A DNA stretch of 64,000 bases from Neoroseomonas eburnea (GTDB lineage Bacteria > Pseudomonadota > Alphaproteobacteria > Acetobacterales > Acetobacteraceae): positions 124,001 through 188,000 of the forward strand of contig NZ_JAAEDL010000001.1 in assembly GCF_018129005.1 (NCBI RefSeq), read 5' to 3'. Below the pieces are notes generated by a model. The model did no database searches and had not been told where the DNA came from. It was given only the letters and a program-made list of their open reading frames with translations. The position numbers were made by a program, and so were the translations under genes. Below, in pieces: positions 27,965 through 38,383 of this stretch (position 1 is its first letter; each line of letters opens with the position of its first letter).

Positions 27965-27968
<4 letters not shown>
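26793..27968 (-). CDS. Glycosyltransferase family 61 protein
   Basis: A 391-residue protein. The central part has the GT61 (DUF563) pattern: HFGHMLGEFVHRLWVL early, then SEGSAMHLFDVLPPIRAEVAVLVRR. The latter is the nucleotide-sugar site seen in EOGT-type and bacterial GT61 enzymes. Start: GTG overlapping the stop of the upstream molybdopterin-binding gene (GTGA), so it is translated together with the Cox maturation operon, which is an odd partner. It probably decorates a surface polysaccharide. Confidence 0.75.
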
Positions 27969-29613
<1,645 letters not shown>

Positions 29614-29617
<4 letters not shown>

Positions 29618-30354
29618 GCCGACAGGCCGATGCTGATGCGGCCCTGTTCCGGGGCAGGCTGCGGGCGCGGCTGGCCGAGCGCCGCGCCGCGGCGCGCCGC
29701 GACGATCTCCGCCATGACCGAGAGCGCGATCTCGGGCGCCGTCACCGCCTCGATGTCAAGGCCGACCGGGGCGTGGATCCGCGCGAGGACGTCGTCCTCG
29801 TGGCCGAGTTCCTTCAGCCGCGCGACGCGCTTCGCATGCGTCCGCCGGCTGCCGAGGGCGCCGATGTAGAAGGCGCGGCTCCTGAGCGCCGCGTCCAGCG
29901 CGGGGTCGTCGAGCTTCGGGTCGTGGGTCAGCGTCACCACGGCGCTGCGCGCGTCGGGCTTGAGTTCCGCCATCGCCTCGTCCGGCCAGTCGGTGCGCAG
30001 CGTGACGCCGGGCAGGCGTTCCTCGGTCGCGAAGGCGCGGCGCGGATCGACGACGATCATCTCGAAGCCGAGCGGTGCGGCCATCGGCGCCATGGCCTGC
30101 GCGATGTGCACCGCGCCGACGACGATGATGCGCAGCGGCGGGTTGTGCGGGTGGACGAACCAGGTCTCGCCGTCGAGCGTGACGTTGTCGGCCTTCTCGC
30201 TGCCGAGCGCGGCGCGGGCCGCCTCGGCGAGGCCGGCGGGCAGCGCCTCCTGCGGCCAGAGGTGCTGCTCCCCGTCCGACAGGCGGGTCAGCAGGACAAC
30301 CGCACGTTGCGCGGCGCGTTCGGCCTGCAGCCGGGCCAGGATATCGGCCTTCAC
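29614..30354 (-). CDS. XdhC-family protein, Rossmann half
   Basis: A 246-residue protein with the XdhC C-terminal Rossmann domain: IIVVGAVHIAQAMAPMA, then VVDPRRAFA, VTLTHDPKLDDPAL and FYIGALGSRRTHAKR. XdhC proteins bind sulfurated molybdenum cofactor and insert it into xanthine- or CO-dehydrogenase-like enzymes. In this operon XdhC is split: the N-terminal domain is the separate gene at 30351. Overlaps of 4 bases on both sides show tight coupling. Confidence 0.9.
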
Positions 30355-30680
30355 GACAGCGGCTCCACGAAGACCTTCACCCTGCCGCCGCAGGACAGGC
30401 CGACTTCCCAGGCGCGCTCGTCCGAGACACCGAAATCGAGAAGCTGCGGCGTGCCGGTCGCCATCGCCTGCTTCGCGGCATCGGCCACCGCGCCCTCGAT
30501 GCAGCCGCCGGAAACCGAGCCGGCGAGCCGGCCCGAGGCGGTGACGGCGAGGCGCGAACCGGCCGGGCGAGGGGAGGAGCCCCAGGTCTCGACCACGGTC
30601 GCGATCGCGACCTTCTCGCCTTCCGCGCGCCAGGCGGCGGCGGTGGCGAGGATGTCCTCGGAATGCGTCGTGTCGGTCAT
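30351..30680 (-). CDS. XdhC/CoxI-family protein, N-terminal domain only
   Basis: A 109-residue protein with the XdhC/CoxI N-terminal signature: ATVVETWGSSPRPAGSRLAV and the cysteine motif GSVSGGCIEGAV near residues 70-81. The late LSCGGRVKVFVEPL is also typical. The cysteine is thought to help hold or sulfurate the cofactor. It overlaps coxE and the second XdhC gene by 4 bases each. Confidence 0.9.
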   Translation of the reverse strand: MTDTTHSEDILATAAAWRAEGEKVAIATVVETWGSSPRPAGSRLAVTASGRLAGSVSGGCIEGAVADAAKQAMATGTPQLLDFGVSDERAWEVGLSCGGRVKVFVEPLS

Positions 30681-31930
30681 GCTGCCATCCTCCCGCGCTG
30701 CGCGGCGTGCGGGTCGGACAGGGTCGCGACCAGGTCCCGCAGGCTGTTCAGGTTATGCACCGGGCGGAAATCGTCCACATGGGGCAGCATCGCCCGGATG
30801 CCCTGGGATTTGGGCTGAAAGCCCGAGAATCTCAACAGGGGATTCAGCCAGATCAGGCGCCGGCAGGATCCGCGCAGGCGTTCGGTGGCCTCGGCGAGGC
30901 CTTTCGCACCTTCGCGGTCGAGCCCATCGGTGATGAGCAGCACCACCGCGCCCTGGCCGAGCACGCGCCGCCCCCAGAGCCGGTTGAACAGGGCGAGCGA
31001 TTCGCCAATGCGCGTGCCGCCCGACCAGTCCGGCACGATATGCGAGACCATCTCGAAGGCGACTTCCGGATCACGGTGCCTGAGCTGCCGCGTCACGTTG
31101 GTCAGCCGCGTGCCGAACAGGAAAGTGTGCACGCGGTCGCGGTCGTTCGCGACGGCATGGAGGAAATGCAGCAGGATCTGCGCATAGCGGGACATGCTTC
31201 CGCTGATGTCGCACAGCGCCACGAGCGGCGGCGGCCGTGTCACGCGGCGGCGCCGTTCGAGGTCGAGGATCTCTCCGCCCGTGCGCAGGCTCTCGCGCAC
31301 CGTCGCGCGCAGGTCGGCGACCGGGCCGAAGGGGTCGGGGCGGAAGCGGCGGGTGCGCTGCTCGTCGAGCGGCAGCGTCAGCCGCCTGATGGCCTGCTTC
31401 GCCTCGGCGATCTCGGCCGCCGACATCGCCTCGAAATCCATCTGCTGGAGGCGTTCGCGCTCGCTGACCGTGAAGGTCATGTCGTGCTGCGGGGGTTCCT
31501 CGGCCGGCTTCGGCGGCTTGGGCTTGTCGCCCTGCATGGCCTCGGCGAGACGCCGCGACACCGGCGGTGCCTTTTCGTCCTTCGGCTTGTTGGCGTCCAT
31601 CAGGGCCATGGCGGCGGCGTGGGCGGCGGCCTCCGGGTCGCGCCAGAAGAGCTGGAAGGCCTGGTCGAAGATCTCGAAATGCTCGCGCCTGTGGACCATG
31701 ACGGCGCGCAGCGCGGCGTGGACCTGGCGGCGGTCGGCGATGTCGACCTGGGTCAGGGCCTCGAGGCCGGCGATCGCCTCGCCGGGGCCGAGCGGCAGGC
31801 CGGTGCGGCGCAGCAGGCGGGTGAAGGCCAGCAGGTTGTCGGCGAGGTGCCCGCCAGGGGCCAGAGCCGCACCGGCGGCGCGGGCCTGGGCGGCGCCGAT
31901 GATGCGGGAGGGGTCGCGGTCGGGGGTCAT
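30677..31930 (-). CDS. coxE: VWA-domain protein, CoxE family
   Basis: A 417-residue cytoplasmic protein with a helical N-terminal region, a charged linker near 130-170 (DKPKPPKPAEEPP), and a C-terminal von Willebrand A-like domain. The MIDAS motif DISGSMS is near 245 and a second acidic loop is in DGLDREG. CoxE works with the CoxD/MoxR AAA ATPase to mature the active site of aerobic CO dehydrogenase and related enzymes. The start after the repeat region is by homology; no clear ribosome site is seen. Confidence 0.88.
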   Translation of the reverse strand: MTPDRDPSRIIGAAQARAAGAALAPGGHLADNLLAFTRLLRRTGLPLGPGEAIAGLEALTQVDIADRRQVHAALRAVMVHRREHFEIFDQAFQLFWRDPEAAAHAAAMALMDANKPKDEKAPPVSRRLAEAMQGDKPKPPKPAEEPPQHDMTFTVSERERLQQMDFEAMSAAEIAEAKQAIRRLTLPLDEQRTRRFRPDPFGPVADLRATVRESLRTGGEILDLERRRRVTRPPPLVALCDISGSMSRYAQILLHFLHAVANDRDRVHTFLFGTRLTNVTRQLRHRDPEVAFEMVSHIVPDWSGGTRIGESLALFNRLWGRRVLGQGAVVLLITDGLDREGAKGLAEATERLRGSCRRLIWLNPLLRFSGFQPKSQGIRAMLPHVDDFRPVHNLNSLRDLVATLSDPHAAQRGRMAA

Positions 31931-31972
31931 GGTCGCGGGGGAGGGGAACCTCCCCCGCACCCCCTTCCTTCC
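31931..31972. repeat. Single family C repeat arm
   Basis: GTCGCGGGGGAGGGGAACC and CCTCCCCCGCACCCCCTTCC match the left arm of the inverted element at 3314. It lies inside the coxD-coxE gap, just upstream of coxE. Confidence 0.65.
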
Positions 31973-32014
31973 GTATCGGTCGCCAGGGCAGTCCTGGCGC
32001 GCCAGCCGGGGCCC

Positions 32015-32095
32015 ATCCAGGTGATGGTTTCCAAAGGCCTTTCGGCCTTTGGCGGGAGGGGGCCGGGGAGGGCGGCGCCCTCCCCGGGCAGCACC
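32015..32095. repeat. Family B repeat
   Basis: GATGGTTTCCAAAGGCCTTTCGGCCTTTGG then GGCCGGGGAGGGCGGCGCCCTCCCCGG. The palindromes AAAGGCCTTTCGGCCTTT and GGGGAGGGCGGCGCCCTCCCC are nested. A diverged relative is at about 7350-7470. Confidence 0.55.
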
Positions 32096-32102
32096 CCTCG
32101 GC

Positions 32103-32987
32103 TCACCCCACGACCTCCGAGAGCAGCTTCGCCGCCTCCGCGCCCTTCAGCTTGGCGATGTCGTCCTGGTACTTGAGCAGCACACCAAGCGTTTCATCCA
32201 CCGCGCCGGGTTCGAGTTCCTTGGCGTCGAGCGCGGCGAGCGCCTGCGCCCAGTCGATCGTCTCGGCGACGCCGGGCAGCTTGTAGTAGTCGCCCTCGCG
32301 CAGCTTCTGCACGAAGGCGACGATCTGCGCCGAAAGCTGCTCGGGCAGTCCCGGCGCGCGCACGCGCAGGATGGCGCGTTCGCGCGCCGCGTCCGGGTAG
32401 TCCACCCAGTGATAGAGGCAGCGCCGGCGCACCGCGTCATGCACTTCCCGCGTGCGGTTGGAGGTGATGATGACCACCGGCGGCGTCATCGCCTTCACCG
32501 TGCCGAGTTCCGGGATGGTGATCTGGAAGTCGGCGAGGATTTCCAGCAGGAAGGCCTCGAAGGGCTCGTCGGCGCGGTCGAGTTCGTCGATCAGCAGGAC
32601 GGAGGGTTCGCCCTCCAGCGCCTGGAGCAGCGGGCGGGCCTGCAGGAAGCGGCGGTCGTAGATGCCGCGTTCCAGCGCTTCCCGGTCCGTCTCGCCGGCC
32701 GCTTCCGCGAGTCGGATGGCCATGAGCTGGCGGGCGTGGTTCCACTCATAGGCGGCGGCGGAGAGGTCGAGCCCGTCGTAGCATTGCAGGCGCACGAGAT
32801 GCCGCGGCAGCATCTTCGCCAGCACCTTGGCGATCTCGGTCTTGCCGGTGCCGGGCTCGCCTTCGAGAAAGAGCGGCCGGCCCATGCGCAGCGCGAGGTG
32901 CACCGTGGTCGCCAGCGCGCGGTCGGCGATGTAGCCGCCGGCCGCGAGCAGCGCCTGGGTTTCCTCGACGGTCCGCGGAACGCTCAC
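32103..32987 (-). CDS. coxD: MoxR-family AAA ATPase (CoxD-like)
   Basis: A 294-residue MoxR ATPase. Walker A GEPGTGKTE at residues 43-51, Walker B VLLIDELDRAD near 112, sensor and arginine-finger segments in IITSNRTREVHDAVRRRCLYHW. CoxD-type ATPases act as chaperones in assembling the copper/sulfur-molybdenum centre of CO dehydrogenase-like enzymes together with CoxE. Start: GTG overlapping the coxG stop (GTGA). A 172-base repeat-filled gap separates it from coxE, unlike the coupled junctions elsewhere in this operon. Confidence 0.9.
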   Translation of the reverse strand: MSVPRTVEETQALLAAGGYIADRALATTVHLALRMGRPLFLEGEPGTGKTEIAKVLAKMLPRHLVRLQCYDGLDLSAAAYEWNHARQLMAIRLAEAAGETDREALERGIYDRRFLQARPLLQALEGEPSVLLIDELDRADEPFEAFLLEILADFQITIPELGTVKAMTPPVVIITSNRTREVHDAVRRRCLYHWVDYPDAARERAILRVRAPGLPEQLSAQIVAFVQKLREGDYYKLPGVAETIDWAQALAALDAKELEPGAVDETLGVLLKYQDDIAKLKGAEAAKLLSEVVG

Positions 32988-33616
32988 AGGAACATCAGCG
33001 CCAGGATGACGACCATGATGGCGCTGCCGACCCAGGCCATCAGCGGGATGCCGAGCGGCGCCTCCGGCAGCAGGTCGAAGATCGAGATGCCGGCAGGCGC
33101 GGCCGGCACCGGGCGCGGCGCGGCCGCCGTGGCGGGCGTGCCTTCCGCCGCCGCGACGGGGGCTTCGACGGGCGGCGGGGCGACGGCATTGGCGAAGCGG
33201 TCGAAGAACTGGTCCGACATCTGCTTCGCCGTGCTGTCGATCAGCCGGGCGCCGAGCTGCGCCATCTTGCCGCCGACCTGGGCCTTCACCGTGTACTTCA
33301 GCAGCGTCTCGTCCGGCCCGAGCTCCTCGAGCGCGACATCGGCGCCGCCCTTGGCGAAGCCCATGGCGCCGCCATTGCCCTCGCCGGTGATGGTGTAGGA
33401 GGCGGGGGCGTTGATGTTCTCGAGCTTCACCTTGCCGCCGAACTTCGCGGCCATCGGCCCGATCTTCAGCGCGACCTTGGCCTCGAAGGCGTCCTCCGCG
33501 GTGCGGGTGACGGACTCGCAGCCGGGAATCGCGGCACGCAGCATCTCGGGGTCGTTCAGCGCGTCCCAGACCCGCTGACGCGGGGCGGGAATGCGGCGCT
33601 CGCCGCTCATGTCCAT
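32984..33616 (-). CDS. coxG: CoxG-family membrane-anchored SRPBCC protein
   Basis: A 210-residue protein. Residues 1-145 are the CoxG SRPBCC-like domain (VWDALNDPEMLRAAIPGCESV at the start and VGGKMAQLGARLID late). A proline/alanine linker follows and a C-terminal helix (GSAIMVVILALMFL) anchors it in the membrane. In carboxydotrophs CoxG recruits CO dehydrogenase to the inner membrane and is reported to carry quinone. AGGAGG seven bases upstream supports the start. First gene of the operon. Confidence 0.9.
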   Translation of the reverse strand: MDMSGERRIPAPRQRVWDALNDPEMLRAAIPGCESVTRTAEDAFEAKVALKIGPMAAKFGGKVKLENINAPASYTITGEGNGGAMGFAKGGADVALEELGPDETLLKYTVKAQVGGKMAQLGARLIDSTAKQMSDQFFDRFANAVAPPPVEAPVAAAEGTPATAAAPRPVPAAPAGISIFDLLPEAPLGIPLMAWVGSAIMVVILALMFL

Positions 33617-33768
33617 GGGGTGGCCTCCTGTCCGGGGGCAACCTAGGGCCGGGGGGCGGGCCGGAAAAGGGGTGCCCCCCTTGTGGCGGCGCCGATCATC
33701 CTGCAAGGACGGCTGCCGAACAGGGACCGGGGGCCGCGCCTCCGCCCTGGAAGGGGGACGGAGAAACG

Positions 33769-35184
33769 ATGCGCCTGCGCCGAGCCGCATCCGCCTGCAT
33801 GGCCAGCGCCGCGCTGATGCTGGCCGGCGCAGTGTCGCCGGCGGCCGCGGCGGCCGCCTCGGGGGCGGACCTCTCGCTCGCCTGGGGCATCCCCTTCGTC
33901 GGGCTGCTGCTGTCGATCGCGCTGATGCCGCTGGTCGCCGGCCATGTCTGGCACCACCACTACGGCAAGATCGCCGCCGGCTGGGCGGTGCTGCTGGTGC
34001 TTCCCTTCGCCATCGCCTTCGGGCCGGAGCGCGCGGCCGCCGAGGTCTGGCACATCGTCCTGCAGGAATACGTCCCGTTCATCGCCCTGCTGCTCGCGCT
34101 CTACGTCACGGGCGGCGGCGTGCTGCTGAAGGGCTCGCTGGTCGGTACGCCGGCGACGAACACCGCGCTGCTCGCCTTCGGCACGGTGATCGCGAGCGTC
34201 ATGGGTACCACCGGCGCCTCGATGCTGCTGATCCGCCCGGTGCTGCGGGCGAATGCGTTCCGGGCGCGCAAGACGCACACCTTCGTGTTCTTCATCTTCC
34301 TGGTCAGCAACATCGGCGGCTCGCTGACGCCGCTCGGCGACCCGCCGCTCTATCTCGGCTTCCTCAAGGGCGTGTCCTTCTTCTGGACCACGACGCACCT
34401 GTTCGGGGAATTCCTCACCTGCGCCACCATCCTGCTCGGCCTCTACTACGTGCTGGATTCCTGGGCCTGGGCGCGGGAGAAGGCGGCGCCGCGCGATACC
34501 GGCGCGAAGGAGCCGCTGCGCGTCGAAGGGCTGATGAATCTCGCGCTGGTCGGCGGGGTCGTCGGCATGGTGCTGGTCCAGGGCTACTGGCGGCCGGGTG
34601 AGGTCGCCCTGTTCGGTGACCACATCGGCATCGAGCGCCTGGTCGGCGTCGCGGTCTTTCTCGCGATCGCCTGGGTGTCCATGCGCGTCACCTCGCCGGA
34701 GCTTCGGGAAGCGAACGGCTTCGCCTGGGGCGCGATCCTCGAGGTCGCGAAGCTGTTCGCCGCCATCTTCATCACCATGGCGCCCGTGCTTGCCGTGCTG
34801 CGCGCGGGCATGGAGGGCGCGGCCGCGCCGCTGGTGGCGCTGACCTCGGACGCGGCGGGGCAGCCCGTGCCCTGGGTCTACTTCTGGCTGACCGGCGCGC
34901 TTTCCTCCTTCCTCGACAATGCGCCGACCTACCTGGTGTTCTTCAACCTCGCGGGCGGCGATCCGGTGCGCCTGATGACGGATGGCGCGCTGACGCTCGC
35001 CGCCATTTCCTGCGGCGCGGTGTTCATGGGCGCCAACTCCTACATCGGCAATGCACCCAACTTCATGGTCAAGGCCATCGTCGAGGAGAACGGGGAGCGC
35101 ATGCCCTCCTTCTTCGGCTATTGCGGCTGGGCGGTGGTATTCCTCGTTCCGCTCTTCCTCCTCATCACCCTCGTCTTCTTCTGA
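33769..35184 (+). CDS. Sodium:proton antiporter / CitMHS_2-type transporter
   Basis: A 471-residue inner-membrane protein with an N-terminal signal-like segment and about 11-12 transmembrane helices. Motifs NIGGSLTPLGDPPLYLGFL and FLDNAPTYLVFFNLAGGDP are repeated-hairpin signatures of the ion transporter superfamily. It matches proteins annotated as NhaD-like sodium:proton antiporters or putative citrate transporters. Downstream, 13 bases away, is a methylisocitrate-lyase gene, favouring a di- or tricarboxylate substrate. GGAG precedes the start. Confidence 0.8.
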   Translation: MRLRRAASACMASAALMLAGAVSPAAAAAASGADLSLAWGIPFVGLLLSIALMPLVAGHVWHHHYGKIAAGWAVLLVLPFAIAFGPERAAAEVWHIVLQEYVPFIALLLALYVTGGGVLLKGSLVGTPATNTALLAFGTVIASVMGTTGASMLLIRPVLRANAFRARKTHTFVFFIFLVSNIGGSLTPLGDPPLYLGFLKGVSFFWTTTHLFGEFLTCATILLGLYYVLDSWAWAREKAAPRDTGAKEPLRVEGLMNLALVGGVVGMVLVQGYWRPGEVALFGDHIGIERLVGVAVFLAIAWVSMRVTSPELREANGFAWGAILEVAKLFAAIFITMAPVLAVLRAGMEGAAAPLVALTSDAAGQPVPWVYFWLTGALSSFLDNAPTYLVFFNLAGGDPVRLMTDGALTLAAISCGAVFMGANSYIGNAPNFMVKAIVEENGERMPSFFGYCGWAVVFLVPLFLLITLVFF

Positions 35185-35197
35185 GAAGGGGTTTCCC

Positions 35198-36118
35198 ATG
35201 CCCTATGTCATCGCCGACGACCTGCCCGAGGAACCCGCGGGCATCCGCTTCCGCCGTCTGCTCGACCGGCCGGAGATCCTGCAGATGCCGGGCGCGCATC
35301 TCGGCATCGCCGCACTGCTGGCGAAGCAGCAGGGCTTCGAGGCGCTCTACATGTCGGGCGCGGCGATGTCCGCCACGATGGGCCTGCCCGATCTCGGCAT
35401 GATCACGGTGGACGACGTCGCCTGGCACATCCGCCAGGTGGTGCGCGCCTCGGCGCTGCCGGTGCTGGTCGATGGCGACACCGGCTACGGCGAGGCGCTG
35501 AACGTCATGCACATGGTCCGCACCTTCGAGGAAGCGGGTGCTGGTGCCGTGCACCTCGAGGACCAGCTGCTGCCCAAGAAATGCGGGCACCTGAACGACA
35601 AGAAGCTCGCTTCCGCCGAGGACATGGCGGCGAAGGTCGCGGCCGCCCGCAGGGCGCGGAAGAACCTCGTCATCATCGCCCGCACCGACGCGGCGGCGAG
35701 CGAGGGGATCGACGGTGCCGTGGCCCGCGCCAGGCTGTACCTCGATGCCGGCGCCGACGCGATCTTCCCCGAGGCGCTGACCACGCGGGAGATGTTCGTC
35801 GAATTCGCGAAGCGCATGCCGGGCGTGAAGCTGCTCGCGAACATGACCGAGTTCGGCCGCACCCCCTTCTTCACCGCCGCCGAGTTCCAGGAGATGGGCT
35901 ACGCGATGGTGATCTGGCCGGTCAGCCACCTGCGCATCGCCGCACGCGCGATGGAGGAGCTGTATGTCGCCATCCGCAAGGACGGCGGCACGCAGAACGC
36001 GGTCGGTCGCATGCAGACCCGCGCGCAGCTCTACGAGACCATCGGCTACCACGACTACGAGGCACTCGACGCGAGCCTGATCAAGACCGTCGTGCCGGAA
36101 GGCATGCCGCAGGGCTGA
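35198..36118 (+). CDS. prpB: Methylisocitrate lyase (isocitrate lyase/PEP mutase superfamily)
   Basis: A 306-residue enzyme that would split 2-methylisocitrate into pyruvate and succinate in propionate catabolism. Catalytic loop KKCGH at about 127-131 with Cys129, metal site in VDGDTGYGEALNV and EDQLLPKKCGH, and the C-terminal NMTEFGRTPFFTAAEFQEMGY. This places it close to PrpB, but related 2,3-dimethylmalate lyases have the same motifs. No prpC or prpD is in the window. Ribosome site GAGAAGGGG. Probably an operon with the transporter. Confidence 0.85.
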   Translation: MPYVIADDLPEEPAGIRFRRLLDRPEILQMPGAHLGIAALLAKQQGFEALYMSGAAMSATMGLPDLGMITVDDVAWHIRQVVRASALPVLVDGDTGYGEALNVMHMVRTFEEAGAGAVHLEDQLLPKKCGHLNDKKLASAEDMAAKVAAARRARKNLVIIARTDAAASEGIDGAVARARLYLDAGADAIFPEALTTREMFVEFAKRMPGVKLLANMTEFGRTPFFTAAEFQEMGYAMVIWPVSHLRIAARAMEELYVAIRKDGGTQNAVGRMQTRAQLYETIGYHDYEALDASLIKTVVPEGMPQG

Positions 36119-36300
36119 TCCCGGCTGCGCGGAGGTCCGTCCTTCGCGCTTCCCGCAGCCGGTTCCGTCCTGCGCGCGTCCGCGGCGGCGCGGCCTCGCT
36201 CTCGGTTCGGCCGGGGCGGGCCGATCCGCGTGCATCGCCGCTGCGAGGATGCGCGGGCCGGGCGGTCCGCCGGCGGGGAGGGCCTCGGGAGACCATTCTC

Positions 36301-36378
36301 GCATCGGCCCACGGCAACCGCCCGGTCGCTGGCGTCGCCGGCAGCATCACCCGATCAGGCGGTTCCGCCTGATCGGAA
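36301..36378. repeat. Family A palindromic element, overlapping the end of a gene
   Basis: GCATCGGCCCACGGCAACCG, variable middle, then CATCACCCGATCAGGCGGTTCCGCCTGATCGG. The palindrome stem CGATCAGGCGG/CCGCCTGATCG is nearly perfect. The final bases form the stop codon and the last codons of the minus-strand TPR gene. It sits in exactly the same register as 54121-54200. Confidence 0.8.
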
Positions 36379-38283
36379 TCCTTCGGCGCCTCCGAGTTCC
36401 CCAGGGAAACGCGCCACCAGGTCCCGGCCGACATGGGCCGCGACGCTGTCCCAGTCGCCGAGGCGCGGCTGGCGGAACAGCCGCGCGCTCGCATACCAGG
36501 GGCAGGACTCGCCCTCGGTCTCCCAGCGCCAGTCGGCCGCGGCCGAGAGCATCACCCAGGTCGGCCGGCCCAGCGCGCCGGAAAGGTGCGCGAGGCTGGT
36601 ATCGATCGAGACGACCAGATCGAGCGCCTCGATCAGTGCCGCGGTGTCGGCGAAGCTGCGGAGATCCTCGCAGAAGAAGCGCAGACCCGTGGCGGCGCGC
36701 ACGAATTCCTCGTCGGCCGGCCGGATATCGTTCTGGATGTAGACCCAGTCCGCATCCAGGGAGAGCAAGGGCGCGAGCCGTTCCGGCGGGATCGAGCGCA
36801 CCGGGTCGTGCCGATTCGCCGGATTGCCCCGCCAGGCGAGGCCGATGCGCGGGCGCCGGCGCGGGCCGAGGCGCTGCTCCCACGCCGCGCGCAGCACCGG
36901 GTCGGCGCGCAGGTAGCCTTCGGGATGGGGAATGGCCTCGCGCCGCGGATCGCAGGCGAGCGGCAGGCTCATCACCGGCACCTGCCAATCGTAGCTCGCC
37001 GGCGCCTCCTGGCTGCCGATCACCTCGATGCCCGGTTCGAGCTGGCGGTACAGCGCGGTCAGCGGTTCCTGCACCGCGAGCACGACGCGCGCGCCGCGGT
37101 CCCGCAGCGCCAGGGCATAGCGGGCGAACTGGATGGTGTCGCCGAGGCCCTGTTCCCACCAGACGAAGACCGTCCGGCCCGCGACCTCCTCGCCCCCCGT
37201 GAGTGTCGGCCGGTCCGGGAAGCGGTTGGCGATCGCGTCGCGCTTGCGCTTGCGCCATTCGTAGAGGCGCCAGCCTTCCTCGAACTCGCCGTTGAGCAGC
37301 AGGCCGAAGCTCTTGTTCCAGTAGGCTTCGGCATAGCCGGGGCGGAGCGCGATGGCGCGGTCGAAGCTCGCTGCCGCTTCCGGCCAGCGGCGCAGCTCGC
37401 GCAGGGCGTTGCCGCGGCTGTTGTGGGCATCGGCGAGCGCGGGGTTCAGCGCGATGGCGCGGTCGCAGGCCGCGAGCGCCTCCTCCCAGCGCCCCAGCTC
37501 GAACAGCACCTGGCCACGATTGCCGTGCGCCTCGGCGAAATCCGGGCGGAGGGCGATGGCGCGGTCATGGCTGGCGAGCGCCTCCTCCTCCCGCCGCAGG
37601 GCCGACAGGGCATTGCCGCGGTTGGTCGCCGCCTCGGCGAAGTCGGGCCGCAGCCGGAGCGCCGCGTCGTAGCTCGCCAGCGCCTCCTCCCAGCGGCGCA
37701 GCGCGAGCAGGGCGTTGCCGCGGTTGTTGTGCGCGCCAGGATAGCCGGGATCGAGCGCGATCGCCCGGTCATAGGCGGCGATCGCCTCGTCCCAGCGGCC
37801 GAGGGCACGCAGGGCGTTGCCGCGGTTGCTGTGGATCTCGGCGGCAGCGGGGCGCAGGGCGAGAGCGCGGTCGAAGCTCTCCAGCGCCTCCGGCCAGCGG
37901 CCGAGATCGGCGAGGGTATTGCCGCGGTTCGAATGCGCCTGCGCGTCGCCGGGTTGCAGCGCGACGCCGCGGTCATAGGCTGCCAGCGCCTCCTCGTGGC
38001 GCTTCAGCGCGCGCAGCGCCGCACCCCGGTTGGTGTGCGCCGCCACCAGGTCCGGATTGGCGCGCAGCGCGCGATCCATCAGCGCGAGCGCCTCGGCCGG
38101 CCGGCCGCTCTGCAGCGCGACCATGCCCTGGAGATGCAGGATCTCCGGATGGCCCGGAACTGCCTTGAGGATGCGGTCGTAGAGCGCCGAGGCTTCCTTC
38201 AGCCGCCCGCCGCGATGCAGCGCGATGGCCTGCTGGAGCAGCGCGTTGAGCCCGGCGCCTGTCTGGGGCCTCGATGCCGTCAT
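36355..38283 (-). CDS. TPR protein with C-terminal glycosyltransferase-like domain
   Basis: A 642-residue cytoplasmic protein. About nine to ten near-identical 34-residue TPR repeats span residues 10-360 (core AxSNRGNALxxLGRWxEA). A glycosyltransferase-like domain follows (about 385-630) with VWWEQGLGDTIQFARYALAL and VSIDTSLAHLSGALGRPTWV. Such TPR-GT fusions resemble O-GlcNAc transferase-like or heptosyltransferase-like proteins and may glycosylate surface proteins. The last seven codons and stop lie in a family A repeat. AAGGAGG precedes the start. Confidence 0.85.
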   Translation of the reverse strand: MTASRPQTGAGLNALLQQAIALHRGGRLKEASALYDRILKAVPGHPEILHLQGMVALQSGRPAEALALMDRALRANPDLVAAHTNRGAALRALKRHEEALAAYDRGVALQPGDAQAHSNRGNTLADLGRWPEALESFDRALALRPAAAEIHSNRGNALRALGRWDEAIAAYDRAIALDPGYPGAHNNRGNALLALRRWEEALASYDAALRLRPDFAEAATNRGNALSALRREEEALASHDRAIALRPDFAEAHGNRGQVLFELGRWEEALAACDRAIALNPALADAHNSRGNALRELRRWPEAAASFDRAIALRPGYAEAYWNKSFGLLLNGEFEEGWRLYEWRKRKRDAIANRFPDRPTLTGGEEVAGRTVFVWWEQGLGDTIQFARYALALRDRGARVVLAVQEPLTALYRQLEPGIEVIGSQEAPASYDWQVPVMSLPLACDPRREAIPHPEGYLRADPVLRAAWEQRLGPRRRPRIGLAWRGNPANRHDPVRSIPPERLAPLLSLDADWVYIQNDIRPADEEFVRAATGLRFFCEDLRSFADTAALIEALDLVVSIDTSLAHLSGALGRPTWVMLSAAADWRWETEGESCPWYASARLFRQPRLGDWDSVAAHVGRDLVARFPGELGGAEGFRSGGTA

Positions 38284-38383
38284 GTCGATCCGACCCTCCT
38301 TCGCCGCCTGCCGCCGTGGCGGCGCCCCTGCCGGCACCGATAGGCAGGCGGCCGCCTTGCCGTAAAGGGCGCCGGGGCCGGGC

